A DNA stretch of 64,000 nt from Candidatus Anaeroferrophillus wilburensis (GCA_016934315.1 JAFGSY010000035.1:1-64000); one strand, 5' to 3'. Shown: positions 25,546-34,927, counted from the stretch's first letter. Made by a program: numbers and translations. The notes: a model not told the origin generated them from the sequence alone.

Positions 25546-26058
25546 AATCGAACTCCTTTAGTTACTATTGATAATAGTGTTGCACCAAACAGTTACTGTT
25601 GTTCAATGTGCCACCCCCTCCTTTAAAAAGGCTGGCAAAAACGCTCTTTCCTGACTCTCCGCATCCCTCCTTTCTTTGGTTTTCGTTTACAGCCCTTTTC
25701 GGACTGCGCATTAAAACCTTTACTGAAAAGTTGTTCTTTCCCCGTATTGTGGGGGGCAATAAAACAGTATTTTGCCTGATATCAGCCTGTAATTGTTTTG
25801 TCAACAGTTTTTTAAGAGAATTTTAATATTTTATTAAGGCCGGGTTTCAAACAGGATAAAGGGACGGTGTAAGGTATAAGGTGTAAGGTATAAGGCCAGA
25901 GAGGTGCAAGGCGGATGGTTTACGGGAAACAAACAACTGTCCAGTGGCCCGAGCTTTTGTTACTATGTGCAGCCCGGTTCCTTGCGGTGTGCTCACCTTT
26001 ACTTTCCGTAAACCATAGTACGATAAAGGTCACGTTTGGTAACTCTCAGGGTGGAGGC
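25546..26058. other. Gene-free gap between porin and antitoxin
   Basis: Besides the porin promoter and leader, this 513-base gap holds a period-7 block at 25864-25899 (ACGGTGT, AAGGTAT, AAGGTGT, AAGGTAT, AAGGCCAG) and an 11-base inverted pair, ATGGTTTACGG at 25915 and CCGTAAACCAT at 26006-26016. No plausible gene is seen. Confidence 0.6.
25776..25804 (-). promoter_or_regulatory. Probable sigma70 promoter of the porin gene
   Basis: On the minus strand, TTGACA (25799-25804) is followed by a 17-base spacer and TATCAG (25776-25781). The transcript would have a leader of about 220 bases to the porin ATG. The -35 is perfect and the -10 is moderate. Confidence 0.4.
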
Positions 26059-26337
26059 TTAAACAATTGCCAGTTTGCAGCCTAGGGCTTCTATAACCTT
26101 TTTGACGGTATCAAATTTGGGGGTTGCGTTTGGGGATAACGCCTTGTAGAGGTTTTGGCGACTTAAATTTGTTTTTCGGGCGATTTCTGTCATTCCCTGA
26201 GCTTTCGCTACATTGCCGATCGCCGTTATCAAAAGTTGACTGTCGCCATCTTCGCATGCAGCTTGCAAATACTCACGGATCATTTCCGGGCTGTCAAGAT
26301 ACTCGCTGGCATCCCATTTTTTCGTGGTTATTTTCAT
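26059..26337 (-). CDS. higA: HigA-type antitoxin (XRE/HTH)
   Basis: A 92-residue antitoxin of the Gp49-partner family: GMTEIARKTNLSRQNLYKALS is the HTH and ALGCKLAIV the typical C-terminus. The N-terminal half should bind the toxin. The start ATG overlaps the toxin stop by four bases (ATGA), so translation is coupled. GGAGACCATCA before the ATG gives a ribosome site. The order toxin-antitoxin is that of higBA modules. Confidence 0.88.
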   Translation of the reverse strand: MKITTKKWDASEYLDSPEMIREYLQAACEDGDSQLLITAIGNVAKAQGMTEIARKTNLSRQNLYKALSPNATPKFDTVKKVIEALGCKLAIV

Positions 26338-26642
26338 TGATGGTCTCCTTCTAAAGCTTGCATTATCGCACGGGCTTTTTCAATATCGCGACTTTGGCTC
26401 GATTTATCACCGCCACAGAGCAGAAAAATTATCTTGTCGTTTTGAATCGTGTAGTAGGCTCGGTACCCGGGGCCGAAGAAAAATCTAAGCGCAAACAGAT
26501 TTTGAGAAACGCTTTTATGATCGCCGAAGTTTCCGAGTTGCAATTTGTCCAAACGACTCAAAATTCTTGCCCGGAACTTATTGTCTTTGATCGAGGCAAA
26601 CCATTTATCAAATATATTGGTGGTTTCGATTTCGTATCCCAT
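26334..26642 (-). CDS. higB: HigB/RelE-type toxin (phage Gp49-like)
   Basis: A RelE/ParE-superfamily mRNA interferase of about 102 residues. ETTNIFDKWFASIKD, LDKLQLGNFGDHKSVSQNLFALRFFFGPGYRAYY and IIFLLCGGDKSSQSRDIEKA are the core of the COG3657 killer protein family, with a basic RNA-binding face. The start is either ATG 26642 (best for the family) or ATG 26657; neither has a clear ribosome site. The adjacent palindrome is a candidate HigA operator. The pair is a short autonomous unit amid housekeeping genes and looks intact. Confidence 0.87.
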   Translation of the reverse strand: MGYEIETTNIFDKWFASIKDNKFRARILSRLDKLQLGNFGDHKSVSQNLFALRFFFGPGYRAYYTIQNDKIIFLLCGGDKSSQSRDIEKARAIMQALEGDHQ

Positions 26643-26663
26643 ATAAGAATGTCGCATATAAAA

Positions 26664-26676
26664 GACAAATTGTCAA
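26664..26676 (-). promoter_or_regulatory. Candidate higBA promoter/operator
   Basis: GACAAATTGTC (26664-26674) is an 11-base palindrome overlapping a TTGACA -35 hexamer read on the minus strand (26671-26676) about 30 bases before the toxin start. This would suit autorepression by HigA. The -10 is poor. Confidence 0.35.
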
Positions 26677-26727
26677 CTGGAGAACATGAAACTATTTACC
26701 GTATACCTCTACTAATAAGGGGGTAGC

Positions 26728-27960
26728 TCACACAATTACCATTGCTTCACCATCCGTTGTCAGCCGCTCATTGCCGTTGCCGGTCAGCAGGTAGGTGTTT
26801 TCGATGGTGATCACCCCCTGGTCGGGGAAGATGAACTTGGGCTCCAGGGCGATCACCATGCCAGCTTCAAGGATTTGTTTGCTGCCCCGGGCCATGAAGG
26901 GAAACTCATCCACTTCCAGGCCGACCCCGTGGCCGACGAAGGAAACCCGGTCGCCGCCGGTGCCGAGGAAGTGGTTGCCATAGCCCATGTGTTCGGCCAG
27001 TTCAACGGCCAGGTCATGGATGGAGCCGGCAACCACTCCCGGCCGGGCGGCCTGAACCAGTTCCCGGTTGAGGGTCAGCAGGTCCCGGTGGGTCTTGAGA
27101 AGTTGCTTTGCCGGTTGACCCAGGCAGAACATCCGGGTTTCATCGCCCAGGTAGCCGTCGGCGTTGACCATGAAATCGATGCTGACCGGGATGCCTGGCT
27201 GCAGCGTCCTGGTGGTTGCCCCCTGGGGGAAGGCGGGGCTCAGCCCGAGGCCGTTGGTGGGGGCGTCCAGGTAGCCGCGGGCGGCGGCGGCGGGGCCGGA
27301 GATCACGTGGCCGAAAAACAGCTCGTTGTTCCAGCCGCGCATGCGGGCGATGCCCAGGTGACCCCGGATGCGGGCCTGGTATTCGAGCTCGGCCTGCAGC
27401 TCCAACTCGGTGATTCCCGGTTTGATGATGGTGGCGGCATGCTTAAAAACCTCGCTCATGATCCGGCAGGCCTTCCTAATGCACCCTGTTTCATAGGTGC
27501 TTTTCAAGGCCCGGACCTGACGTATGAGCGGACTGATATCGATAATCGGGGTGCCGGCAAGCAGGTCGGCATAGCGCCGGTAGATTCTGGTTGGCAGGAC
27601 ATCCAGTTCCAGGCCGAGGGCGTTCTTGCCGTCCAGGCGGCCTTTAATGTCGGTGACCAGGTCGGCAAGGGAGAGTTGGGGACGGATATCGGTCAGGGGG
27701 GATTCCTGCCGGCCCCGGTCGAAACTGCGGCGGACCCAGAAGGTCGGGGTGCCGGTTGCTGGAATGAAAAGGATGCCGTTTTGCAGGGTGCCGGTGCAGT
27801 AGAAAATGTCGGTGTTCTGCAACAGCAGGGCGCCGCCGGTTCCCTGTTCGGCCAGGCAGGTCTGAAAGCGGGCAATGCGGTCAACGATTTCGGCGGCCGG
27901 AACCTGATGGTACGGGGTGGTGTATCCTGTTCCGGTCGGGGAGGAATCACAGGAAAACAT
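26728..27960 (-). CDS. M24-family metallopeptidase (Xaa-Pro aminopeptidase-like)
   Basis: A 410-residue cytosolic creatinase/prolidase-fold peptidase. The N-terminal domain is followed by the pita-bread domain with metal ligands visible as SIDFMVNADG (Asp), GDETR (Asp), VGHGVGLEVDE (His), ALEPKF (Glu) and TIENTY (Glu). This fits cleavage of X-Pro dipeptides or N-terminal Xaa-Pro bonds. GAGGAC lies before the ATG. It starts 5 bases after the MerR regulator stop and is probably co-transcribed with it. Confidence 0.88.
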   Translation of the reverse strand: MFSCDSSPTGTGYTTPYHQVPAAEIVDRIARFQTCLAEQGTGGALLLQNTDIFYCTGTLQNGILFIPATGTPTFWVRRSFDRGRQESPLTDIRPQLSLADLVTDIKGRLDGKNALGLELDVLPTRIYRRYADLLAGTPIIDISPLIRQVRALKSTYETGCIRKACRIMSEVFKHAATIIKPGITELELQAELEYQARIRGHLGIARMRGWNNELFFGHVISGPAAAARGYLDAPTNGLGLSPAFPQGATTRTLQPGIPVSIDFMVNADGYLGDETRMFCLGQPAKQLLKTHRDLLTLNRELVQAARPGVVAGSIHDLAVELAEHMGYGNHFLGTGGDRVSFVGHGVGLEVDEFPFMARGSKQILEAGMVIALEPKFIFPDQGVITIENTYLLTGNGNERLTTDGEAMVIV

Positions 27961-27965
27961 TGTCC

Positions 27966-28376
27966 TCAGGAGGCCTGCAGCTTTTCTTCAATCCTGGCGA
28001 TGTAGGATTCCATTTCGCTTTTCAGCTTGGCCAGCTCGCGAATGCGGATGTCAATTTCCGTATCGTGGTGGCGAAGCAGCTCCACCACTCGCGGCAGGAC
28101 TTTTTTGTTGGATCGGTGGATGGAGTAGATGCGTTCAAGCTCGGCCATATCGTTGAGGGAAAGGCCCAGCAGTTTGAGCTTTTTGATGAACCGCAGCCGG
28201 CGCAGGTCGTTGTCGGTGTAGATCCGGCGGCCGCCTTCCATCCGCTTGACGGTGTTGAGGAGACCGATCTCCTCATAGTAGCGAATCGTCCGCGGACTCA
28301 TGTCCAGCATTTTGCCCAATTCGCCTATGCGGTAGCTTTTAACTGCTTCCCTGGATTTCATGTCGCCTGTGGTCAT
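27966..28376 (-). CDS. MerR-family transcriptional regulator
   Basis: A ~136-residue regulator: the N-terminal winged HTH is YRIGELGKMLDMSPRTIRYYEEIGLL followed by the wing GGRRIYTDNDLRRL. A dimerisation coiled coil (about residues 85-135) ends the protein. No cysteine cluster for metal sensing is seen. It is divergent from the liv operon and is the leading candidate for its regulator. ATG 28376 has AAGGT seven bases upstream (inside a short period-7 block); ATG 28361 is possible. Confidence 0.88.
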   Translation of the reverse strand: MTTGDMKSREAVKSYRIGELGKMLDMSPRTIRYYEEIGLLNTVKRMEGGRRIYTDNDLRRLRFIKKLKLLGLSLNDMAELERIYSIHRSNKKVLPRVVELLRHHDTEIDIRIRELAKLKSEMESYIARIEEKLQAS

Positions 28377-28756
28377 GGGTTGTACCTTGTACCTAGTCAC
28401 TCTATGGAAAAGGTGAAAAAACTGTGTTACATTCGGAAAAAAGCCCTATCTTTGTAGCGTTACTCCGGGATAATGTCAACAATTTTTAGTCGCTTCCCCG
28501 GCGCCATAGCCCTTCCTTTATAAAAGTGCGGTGAAAAGTCAGCGGTGAATTTTACCCCTAAAAATTCCCATACTTAAAGGATGCCTAGGGTTTCCGGATG
28601 ACTTGTTTGATGATTTCCGGGGGTGGAAAAAGTTTTTTTTCTCGCTTCCCCTTGCCAGCTCACGTTAGCTGTTTTTTTTATTGACAAGGATTGGGAGATG
28701 TTATATTGAAGCCCCCTATCGTTATAAAGATGTTTTAAATTACTCAGAGGATACGA
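28377..28756. other. Divergent control region of MerR gene and liv operon
   Basis: This 380-base gap has, in order, a short period-7 block at 28379-28397, a terminator-like hairpin CAGCT/AGCTG with eight Ts (28656-28679), and directly after it a -35 TTGACA at 28681. No coding region is seen. A MerR dyad was not recognised. Confidence 0.5.
28681..28707 (+). promoter_or_regulatory. Probable liv operon promoter
   Basis: TTGACA (28681-28686), a 15-base spacer and TATATT (28702-28707) preceded by TG as an extended -10. A spacer shorter than 17 is suboptimal and could suit an activator of MerR type, which restores the geometry. This is inference. Confidence 0.4.
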
Positions 28757-29560
28757 ATGGCTACCGAGCACAATCAACCATTACTGCAAATCGAAGATGT
28801 ATCTCTCAGTTTCGGTGGGGTCAATGCGCTGCTGAATGTCAGCCTGGAGGTACAAAAGGGGGAGATCTTCTCCATTATCGGCCCTAACGGTGCCGGGAAA
28901 TCCAGTATGTTCAACTCGATCAGCGGTCTGTATCACCCGCAGCGCGGCAAGATTATTTTCAAGGGGCAGGATATTACTACCATGCCGCCCCATAAGATCA
29001 CCGCCTTGGGGATTGCCCGGACGTTCCAGAACATCGAGTTGTTCAAGGGGATGACCGTGCTGGACAACCTGATGCTGGGACGCCATATCCTGATGAAAAC
29101 CGGCCTGTTCAGCGGCGGCCTGTTTTTTGGCAAGGCGCAACGGGAGGAGCTGGAGCATCGGAAGGTGGTTGAGGATATCATTGACTTTCTGGAGATCGAG
29201 CATATTCGCAAGAAGCAGGTTGCCATGCTTCCCTATGGTCTGCAGAAGCGGCTGGAGTTGGGCCGGGCCCTGGCGCTGGAACCGGATCTGCTGATCATCG
29301 ATGAGCCGATGGCAGGGATGAACCTGGAGGAAACCGAGGATATGGCCCGTTTCATCCTCGACATCAACCAGGAGCGGCACATAACCGTGTTCCTTATTGA
29401 GCATGATATGGGTGTGGTCATGGATATTTCCGACCGGGTGGCAGTGCTTGACTTTGGTGAGCTGCTGGCAGTCGGGACTCCCGAGGTGGTGCAGCAGGAT
29501 CCGGCTGTGGTACGGGCTTATCTGGGTGAAGAAGAGGATGCCGAACTCTATCGGCGATAA
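28757..29560 (+). CDS. livG: Branched-chain-type ABC transporter ATP-binding protein LivG
   Basis: A 267-residue ATPase with Walker A GPNGAGKSSMF, signature-like MLPYGLQKRLELGRALA, Walker B LLIIDEPMAG and H-loop LIEHDM. The RTFQNIELFKGMTV Q-loop region is typical of LivG. It is the first gene of a set that includes permeases, a binding protein and LivF, but an acyl-CoA synthetase separates it from livH. The transported solute could be branched-chain or aromatic amino acids or carboxylic acids. Confidence 0.93.
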   Translation: MATEHNQPLLQIEDVSLSFGGVNALLNVSLEVQKGEIFSIIGPNGAGKSSMFNSISGLYHPQRGKIIFKGQDITTMPPHKITALGIARTFQNIELFKGMTVLDNLMLGRHILMKTGLFSGGLFFGKAQREELEHRKVVEDIIDFLEIEHIRKKQVAMLPYGLQKRLELGRALALEPDLLIIDEPMAGMNLEETEDMARFILDINQERHITVFLIEHDMGVVMDISDRVAVLDFGELLAVGTPEVVQQDPAVVRAYLGEEEDAELYRR

Positions 29561-29564
29561 AAGA

Positions 29565-29589
29565 ACGGTAGTAAGGTGTATGGTACGGG
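29565..29589 (+). repeat. Short period-7 repeat
   Basis: ACGGTAGT, AAGGTGT, ATGGTAC units, the same family as at 4356 and 25864. It sits in the gap between livG and the acyl-CoA synthetase gene. Confidence 0.5.
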
Positions 29590-29659
29590 TCCAGGTAACG
29601 TAGGCCGACCGTATACCCTTTTTTAAGGTTACCAACAAACGAGGTGTAGATAAGAGATC

Positions 29660-31570
29660 ATGACAGAAGATACCCTCCCGAAACTTCTTATTCGTAATGC
29701 CAAAAAATACGGTCATTCCCGCCATGCAATGCGGGAAAAGGATTTTGGCATCTGGCAGAGTTTTACCTGGCAGGACTATTTTGAGCACGTGAAGTATTTT
29801 GCTCTGGGGATGGCGGCGCTGGGGGTTAAGAAGGATGATAAGATAGCCATCATCGGCGACAACCGGCCGGAGTGGATCTATACGGAGCTGGCGGCCCAGT
29901 GTCTCGGGGCAGTGCCGATCGGCATCTACCAGGACTCGATCCTCAAGGAAGTATCCTATATCATCGATCTGGCGAAAGCCAAGCTGGTGGTTGGTGAGGA
30001 CCAGGAGCAGGTGGACAAGATTCTCGACATGCAGGAAGATATGCCCAGTGTTGAGAAGATCATCTACCACGACCCCAAAGGGATGTACAGCTACGATGAT
30101 TCCATGCTGCTCTTCTTCCCGGATGTGGAAGCCATGGGTCGGGAGTTTGAGCTGCAGCACCCGGACTTTTTCGAGGAGCAGGTCAATGCTGCCCATGAGG
30201 ATGATGTGGCCGCCATCTGTACCACCTCGGGAACCACCGGCAACCCGAAACTTTCTCTTCTCAGCCATAGGAATCTCCTGCGGATGGCGAAAAATCTCGG
30301 CGAGGTGGACCCGAAGAAAGAATCGGATGATTTTGTCTCCTTTCTTCCCCTGCCCTGGATTGGTGAGCAGATGATGGCGATCTCCAGCGCCCTGCTCTTC
30401 GGTTTTACGGTCAACTTTCCGGAAAAACCGGAAACGGCTCAGGATGATATCCGTGAAATCGGTCCCCACGTCATGTTTTCGCCGCCCCGGGTCTGGGAGA
30501 ATATGGCCGCCATGGTGCAGGTGAAGATCATGGACGCCTCACCCATGAAGCGTTTTTTCTATAATAAATGCCTGCCCATCGGCTATCAGTGGGCCGATTT
30601 CAAGTTTCAGAAGAAGCAGCCCGGATTCATGGATAAGCTCAAGTACAAGATCGCCTACTGGCTGGTCTTTCGGGCTCTCAAAGACCGCCTCGGTTTCACC
30701 AATATTCGCAGCGCCTCCACCGGCGGCGCCGCCCTGGGGCCGGATACCTTCCGGTTCTTCCATGCGCTGGGTGTCAATCTGAAGCAGATTTATGGTCAGA
30801 CCGAAATAGCGGGGATCTCCTGCATCCATCGGGATGGGGATGTGGATTTTGATTCGGTGGGTATACCTATTCCGGAAACGGAGATCAAGATCACCGAAGA
30901 AGGGGAGATCATCTCCCGCAGCCCCTCGCTGTTTTTGGGTTATTATGAGAACCAGAAAGCCACCGATGAAACGATTATTGACGGCTGGCTCCACTCAGGT
31001 GATGCCGGTTATTTCAATGATAAGGGTCATCTGGTGGTTATCGACCGGGTCAAGGATGTCATGACCCTGCGGGATGGGACCAAATTCTCACCCCAGTTTA
31101 TTGAGAACAAGCTCAAGTTCAGCCCCTATATCAAGGAAGCGGTGGCCATCGGCCACATGCGCGATTATATTGTTGCCATGATTTGCATCGATTACCCTAT
31201 CGTTGGCAAATGGGCGGAAAACAACCGCCTGGCCTATACCACCTATACCGATCTGGCGTACCAAGACCCGGTCTATGAGATGATTGAACGGGAAGTGGTG
31301 CGGGTCAACGAAGCCCTGCCTGAATCCGCCCGGATTGAAAAATTCATTCTTCTCTATAAGGAGCTGGATGCCGATGATGATGAACTGACCCGGACCCGGA
31401 AGGTGCGGCGCGGTTTTGTCGATCAGAAATATAATGAGATTATTGAAGGGATGTATCTCGGAAAAGAGAATATTCCCATTGAAACGAAGATCAAGTATCA
31501 GGACGGTTCGGTGAAAACCCTAAAGGTCAATATTAAAGTAAAAGCTTTTTCCGGGGGAGGCGGTAAATAG
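29660..31570 (+). CDS. Long-chain-type AMP-forming acyl-CoA synthetase
   Basis: A 636-residue FAA1/FadD15-type ligase that activates a carboxylic acid to the CoA ester. CTTSGTTGNPKLSLLSHRNLL is the AMP-binding motif, IYGQTEIAG the A5 region and SGDAGYFNDKGHLVVIDR the A7 region. Its length and C-terminal features fit the medium- to long-chain acyl/aryl-CoA family rather than the short-chain Acs group. It is embedded in the liv operon, and the livH ATG follows its stop directly, so activation of the imported acid is a natural reading. The true substrate is unknown. Confidence 0.9.
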   Translation: MTEDTLPKLLIRNAKKYGHSRHAMREKDFGIWQSFTWQDYFEHVKYFALGMAALGVKKDDKIAIIGDNRPEWIYTELAAQCLGAVPIGIYQDSILKEVSYIIDLAKAKLVVGEDQEQVDKILDMQEDMPSVEKIIYHDPKGMYSYDDSMLLFFPDVEAMGREFELQHPDFFEEQVNAAHEDDVAAICTTSGTTGNPKLSLLSHRNLLRMAKNLGEVDPKKESDDFVSFLPLPWIGEQMMAISSALLFGFTVNFPEKPETAQDDIREIGPHVMFSPPRVWENMAAMVQVKIMDASPMKRFFYNKCLPIGYQWADFKFQKKQPGFMDKLKYKIAYWLVFRALKDRLGFTNIRSASTGGAALGPDTFRFFHALGVNLKQIYGQTEIAGISCIHRDGDVDFDSVGIPIPETEIKITEEGEIISRSPSLFLGYYENQKATDETIIDGWLHSGDAGYFNDKGHLVVIDRVKDVMTLRDGTKFSPQFIENKLKFSPYIKEAVAIGHMRDYIVAMICIDYPIVGKWAENNRLAYTTYTDLAYQDPVYEMIEREVVRVNEALPESARIEKFILLYKELDADDDELTRTRKVRRGFVDQKYNEIIEGMYLGKENIPIETKIKYQDGSVKTLKVNIKVKAFSGGGGK

Positions 31571-32455
31571 ATGGATTTTTTTCTTCAACTGTTAATCAGC
31601 GGCATTGTCGTCGGCAGCATATACGCCCTGGTTGCCCTCGGTTTTGTCCTCATTTATAAAGCTACCGGAGTTATCAATTTTGCTCAGGGTGAATTCCTCA
31701 TGGTCGGTGCCTACATCTGCCTCGGGATGGTGACCACGCTGCATATCCCCTTCTGGATTGCTTTCTTCATGACCATGGCGGTGACCGTTGTTCTCGGCCT
31801 GGTCATTGAGCGGGTGGCATTGCGTCCGATGATCGGTGAACCGATTATTGCGATCATCATGCTGACCATCGGCCTGTCAAGCGTCCTCAAATGCTGTGTG
31901 CAGCTGGTCTGGGGTCCGAACAACCGGGTCTACCCGCAGATTTTTTCCCAGGTACCCATCCATATAGGACCGGTGGTCGTCTCCCAGGTCTATCTGTGGA
32001 GCGTTGGTTTTGCCCTCCTTTTCCTCGGGCTTTTTACCCTTTTTTTCCGCTATTCACCCTCGGGAATTGCCATGCGGGCGGTGGCCGATGATCAGCAGGC
32101 GGCCCTTTCCATGGGGATCAGCGTCAAAAAGGTGTTTGCCATGGCCTGGTGTATTGCCTTTCTGGTGGCCGCAGTGGGCGGCATCTTCCTCGGCAACATC
32201 AACGGGGTTAATATTTCCCTGGGATTTTTTGGCCTCAAAGTGTTTCCTGCGGTTATCCTTGGTGGTTTGGACAGTATTCCCGGAGCGATTCTCGGCGGCC
32301 TGATTATCGGTGTGCTGGAAGCGTTGACCGGCGGCTACCTCGATCCCATCCTCGGCGGCGGTACCGCCGAAGTAGCCCCCTTTGTGGTTCTGGTTGTCAT
32401 TCTGATGATCAAACCTTATGGGTTCTTCGGTACAGAAGTGATTGAAAAGGTATAA
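31571..32455 (+). CDS. livH: LivH-type inner-membrane permease
   Basis: A 294-residue permease with about eight membrane helices. The ABC interaction region LGMGISVKKVFAMAWCIAF and the N-terminal GIVVGSIYALVALGFVLIYKATG are typical of LivH. The ATG abuts the stop of the acyl-CoA synthetase, and the ribosome site (GGGGGAGGCGG) lies within that gene. Confidence 0.93.
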   Translation: MDFFLQLLISGIVVGSIYALVALGFVLIYKATGVINFAQGEFLMVGAYICLGMVTTLHIPFWIAFFMTMAVTVVLGLVIERVALRPMIGEPIIAIIMLTIGLSSVLKCCVQLVWGPNNRVYPQIFSQVPIHIGPVVVSQVYLWSVGFALLFLGLFTLFFRYSPSGIAMRAVADDQQAALSMGISVKKVFAMAWCIAFLVAAVGGIFLGNINGVNISLGFFGLKVFPAVILGGLDSIPGAILGGLIIGVLEALTGGYLDPILGGGTAEVAPFVVLVVILMIKPYGFFGTEVIEKV

Positions 32456-32543
32456 GCTGGAGCCGGTTTAGAGCCTTGCGGGAACAGCAACCAGGAATTT
32501 TAGAACTTGTTTTTATTGTTAAACTCTGATTAAGGTATATGCT

Positions 32544-33596
32544 ATGAGCGCCAATATTTGTGGAGATTATAAAACCAGTTATAAAGAGGATATGGTCCTT
32601 TTCCAGACCACCTTCTCAAAATTTTGGATCATTGCCTTTGTGCTAGCTCTCTACGTGGTGCCCCTGTTTCTCGGGAACTATGTTCTCTATGTAGCCAACA
32701 TGATCTGCATCGCGGTGATTGGTGCGTTGGGAATCAACATCCTCACCGGCTTTACCGGCCAGATATCCCTGGGACACGGGGCCTTCATCGGCATCGGCGC
32801 CTACACCTCCGGCTACCTGACCATGAAGCTTGGGGTTCCCTTTATTGTTGCTCTGCCGGCAGCCGGGGTAGTGACGGCATTATTCGGCATGGTTTTCGGC
32901 ATTCCTTCCCTGCGTCTCAAGGGACTGTACCTGGCCATTGCCACCTTGGCGGCCCAGTTCATCATTGAATATCTGATGGTCCATCTGGAGCCGATTACCA
33001 ACGGTGTTTTGGGGCTGCTGGTTGACTACCCGTCAGTCTTCGGTTTTTCCTTTGATACCGATCTGAAATACTTCTACCTGACGGTGAGTATTGCCATTCT
33101 GGCCACCCTCTATGCCAAAAATTTGATCAGGACGCGGCCGGGCCGCGCCTTTATCGCCATTCGCGACCGTTATATCTCGGCGGAGGTGATGGGGGTCAAT
33201 CTTTTCAAGTACAAACTGATGGCCTTTGGCATCAGTTCTTTTCTGGCCGGGATTGCCGGCTCCCTGTGGGCCCATTATGTCACCATTATTACGCCGGAAC
33301 ATTTCACCATCGGTGTTTCCATTGAGTATCTGGCGATGATTATCATCGGTGGTCTGGGGCATCTGATCGGCGCTATCTACGGGGCTATTTTCATGGTCCT
33401 GCTGCCTGAAGTCCTGCGCTTGATGAGTGAATCCATGAGCGGCCAGTTTCCGATGATTGTCAATATGTTTGCGGCCATCAAAGAGGGGATCTTCGGTGCG
33501 ATCATCATCGGCTTTCTGGTTTATGAGCCGGATGGCCTGGCACACCGGTGGCAGATGATCAAGGCATACTGGAAGCTGTGGCCGTTCTCCTACTGA
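32544..33596 (+). CDS. livM: LivM-type inner-membrane permease
   Basis: A permease of about 335-350 residues with many membrane helices; TGFTGQISLGHGAFIGIGAYT and the loop GRAFIAIRDRYISAEVMGVN are the LivM family marks. The start is uncertain: 32544 is the longest, and ATG 32592 after AAAGAGGAT is a good alternative giving a normal N-terminus. It pairs with LivH as the membrane channel. Confidence 0.93.
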   Translation: MSANICGDYKTSYKEDMVLFQTTFSKFWIIAFVLALYVVPLFLGNYVLYVANMICIAVIGALGINILTGFTGQISLGHGAFIGIGAYTSGYLTMKLGVPFIVALPAAGVVTALFGMVFGIPSLRLKGLYLAIATLAAQFIIEYLMVHLEPITNGVLGLLVDYPSVFGFSFDTDLKYFYLTVSIAILATLYAKNLIRTRPGRAFIAIRDRYISAEVMGVNLFKYKLMAFGISSFLAGIAGSLWAHYVTIITPEHFTIGVSIEYLAMIIIGGLGHLIGAIYGAIFMVLLPEVLRLMSESMSGQFPMIVNMFAAIKEGIFGAIIIGFLVYEPDGLAHRWQMIKAYWKLWPFSY

Positions 33597-33695
33597 TTAC
33601 CGGTGCAGGGGCAATTAGACATGCATGCAATAGTGGTGCATTGTCAGGATAATATACGAGAAGTGATTGTAGAAAACTAAACTGAGGAGGGAAAG

Positions 33696-34886
33696 ATGAA
33701 AAAACGGTTATTGTTGGTAATTGCATTGTCCTTTGCGCTCTGTTGCCTTGGAACGTCGGCAATGGCGGCGAAGACCATCAAAATTGGTGGGCTGTTTGAT
33801 ATTACCGGTGGTACCGGCAGCGTTGGTACCCCCTATGCCGAAGGGGTTCGCGACTACGTCCGCTACGTCAACGAAAACGGCGGTATCAATGGGATGCAGA
33901 TTGATCTGCTGGACGTAGACTATTCCTACAAGATTCCTCAGGCGCTGGCTGCCTATAAGAAATTCAAGAATGCCGGCGTAGTGGCAATCATGGGTTGGGG
34001 CACCGGTGACACCGAAGCCATGGCTCCCATTGTTACGAAAGATCACATCCCTTACATGTCCGCTTCCTATTCGGAGCATCTGACCAATCCTGCCGTGACG
34101 CCCTACAACTTCATGGTGGGGACCACCTATGCCGACCAGGGGCGGGTAGCGTTGAAGTACATTGCCGACACCTGGACCGACAAAAGCCGCAAACCCCGGG
34201 TTGCGCTGATCTACAATGACACCGGTTTTGGCCGTTCCCCCTTCTTTGACGTTGACTACCAGGGCCATCATTTTCCGGCTGCTGAATCCTATGCCAAGGA
34301 AGTTGGCGTTGAGATCGTTGACACCCCGGTGATCGGTCTGCGGGCGCTTGATGCCACGCCGCAGCTGCTCAGCATGAGCAAGAACAACCCGGATTTTGCC
34401 ATCGTCCAGGAAACCTCCGTGATGGCGACGATTCTCAAAGATGCCAAAAAGCTGGGTCTGACGACTAAATTCTTTGCCCTCAACTGGGCGATGAGCGAAA
34501 ATATCCTCAAGCTGGCCGGTGAAGCTGCAGAAGGCTGCTACTGGACCAACCCGTTCGCGGTGTGGACCGATGATGCTCCCGGCGTTGCCAAAGCCCGTGA
34601 GATCAGCGAAAAATATCATCCCGGCGTCAAGCAGATCGTCAACTACTTCCAGGGCTATACCGCCATGCTGGTCATGAGCGAAGCGATCAGCCGGATCGAA
34701 GGCGAAGTCACCGGAGAAAAGATTAAGGATGCCCTTGAGAACATGAAAGATTTTGATACCGGCGGTCTGACCGTGCCCATCACCTTCACCAAGGACAGCC
34801 ACAAAGGCTCTCTGGGTCTGCGGATTTACCAGGTCAAGAGTGGTGAATTGCAGCGGGTAACCGACATTATTACGGTCAAACGCTAA
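33696..34886 (+). CDS. livK: Periplasmic substrate-binding protein LivK-like
   Basis: A 396-residue protein with a Sec signal (KKRLLLVIALSFALCCLGTSAMAA) and a type I periplasmic-binding fold: KIGGLFDITGGTGSVGTPYAEG, KKFKNAGVVAIMGWGTGDTEA and DFAIVQETSVMATILKDAKKLG. GAGGAGGG precedes the ATG. It belongs to the larger set of LivK homologues that bind aliphatic amides, amino acids or aromatic acids, so the ligand is open. A GC hairpin follows the stop. Confidence 0.92.
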   Translation: MKKRLLLVIALSFALCCLGTSAMAAKTIKIGGLFDITGGTGSVGTPYAEGVRDYVRYVNENGGINGMQIDLLDVDYSYKIPQALAAYKKFKNAGVVAIMGWGTGDTEAMAPIVTKDHIPYMSASYSEHLTNPAVTPYNFMVGTTYADQGRVALKYIADTWTDKSRKPRVALIYNDTGFGRSPFFDVDYQGHHFPAAESYAKEVGVEIVDTPVIGLRALDATPQLLSMSKNNPDFAIVQETSVMATILKDAKKLGLTTKFFALNWAMSENILKLAGEAAEGCYWTNPFAVWTDDAPGVAKAREISEKYHPGVKQIVNYFQGYTAMLVMSEAISRIEGEVTGEKIKDALENMKDFDTGGLTVPITFTKDSHKGSLGLRIYQVKSGELQRVTDIITVKR

Positions 34887-34927
34887 CCACAGCTGTAATC
34901 TGGTAGTGGATACAAGATAAGCATGAT

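Noticed and set aside
28781-30469. 562-codon open frame antisense to livG and the acyl-CoA synthetase
   Set aside because: Spans two real genes and their gap; no domain or ribosome site seen.
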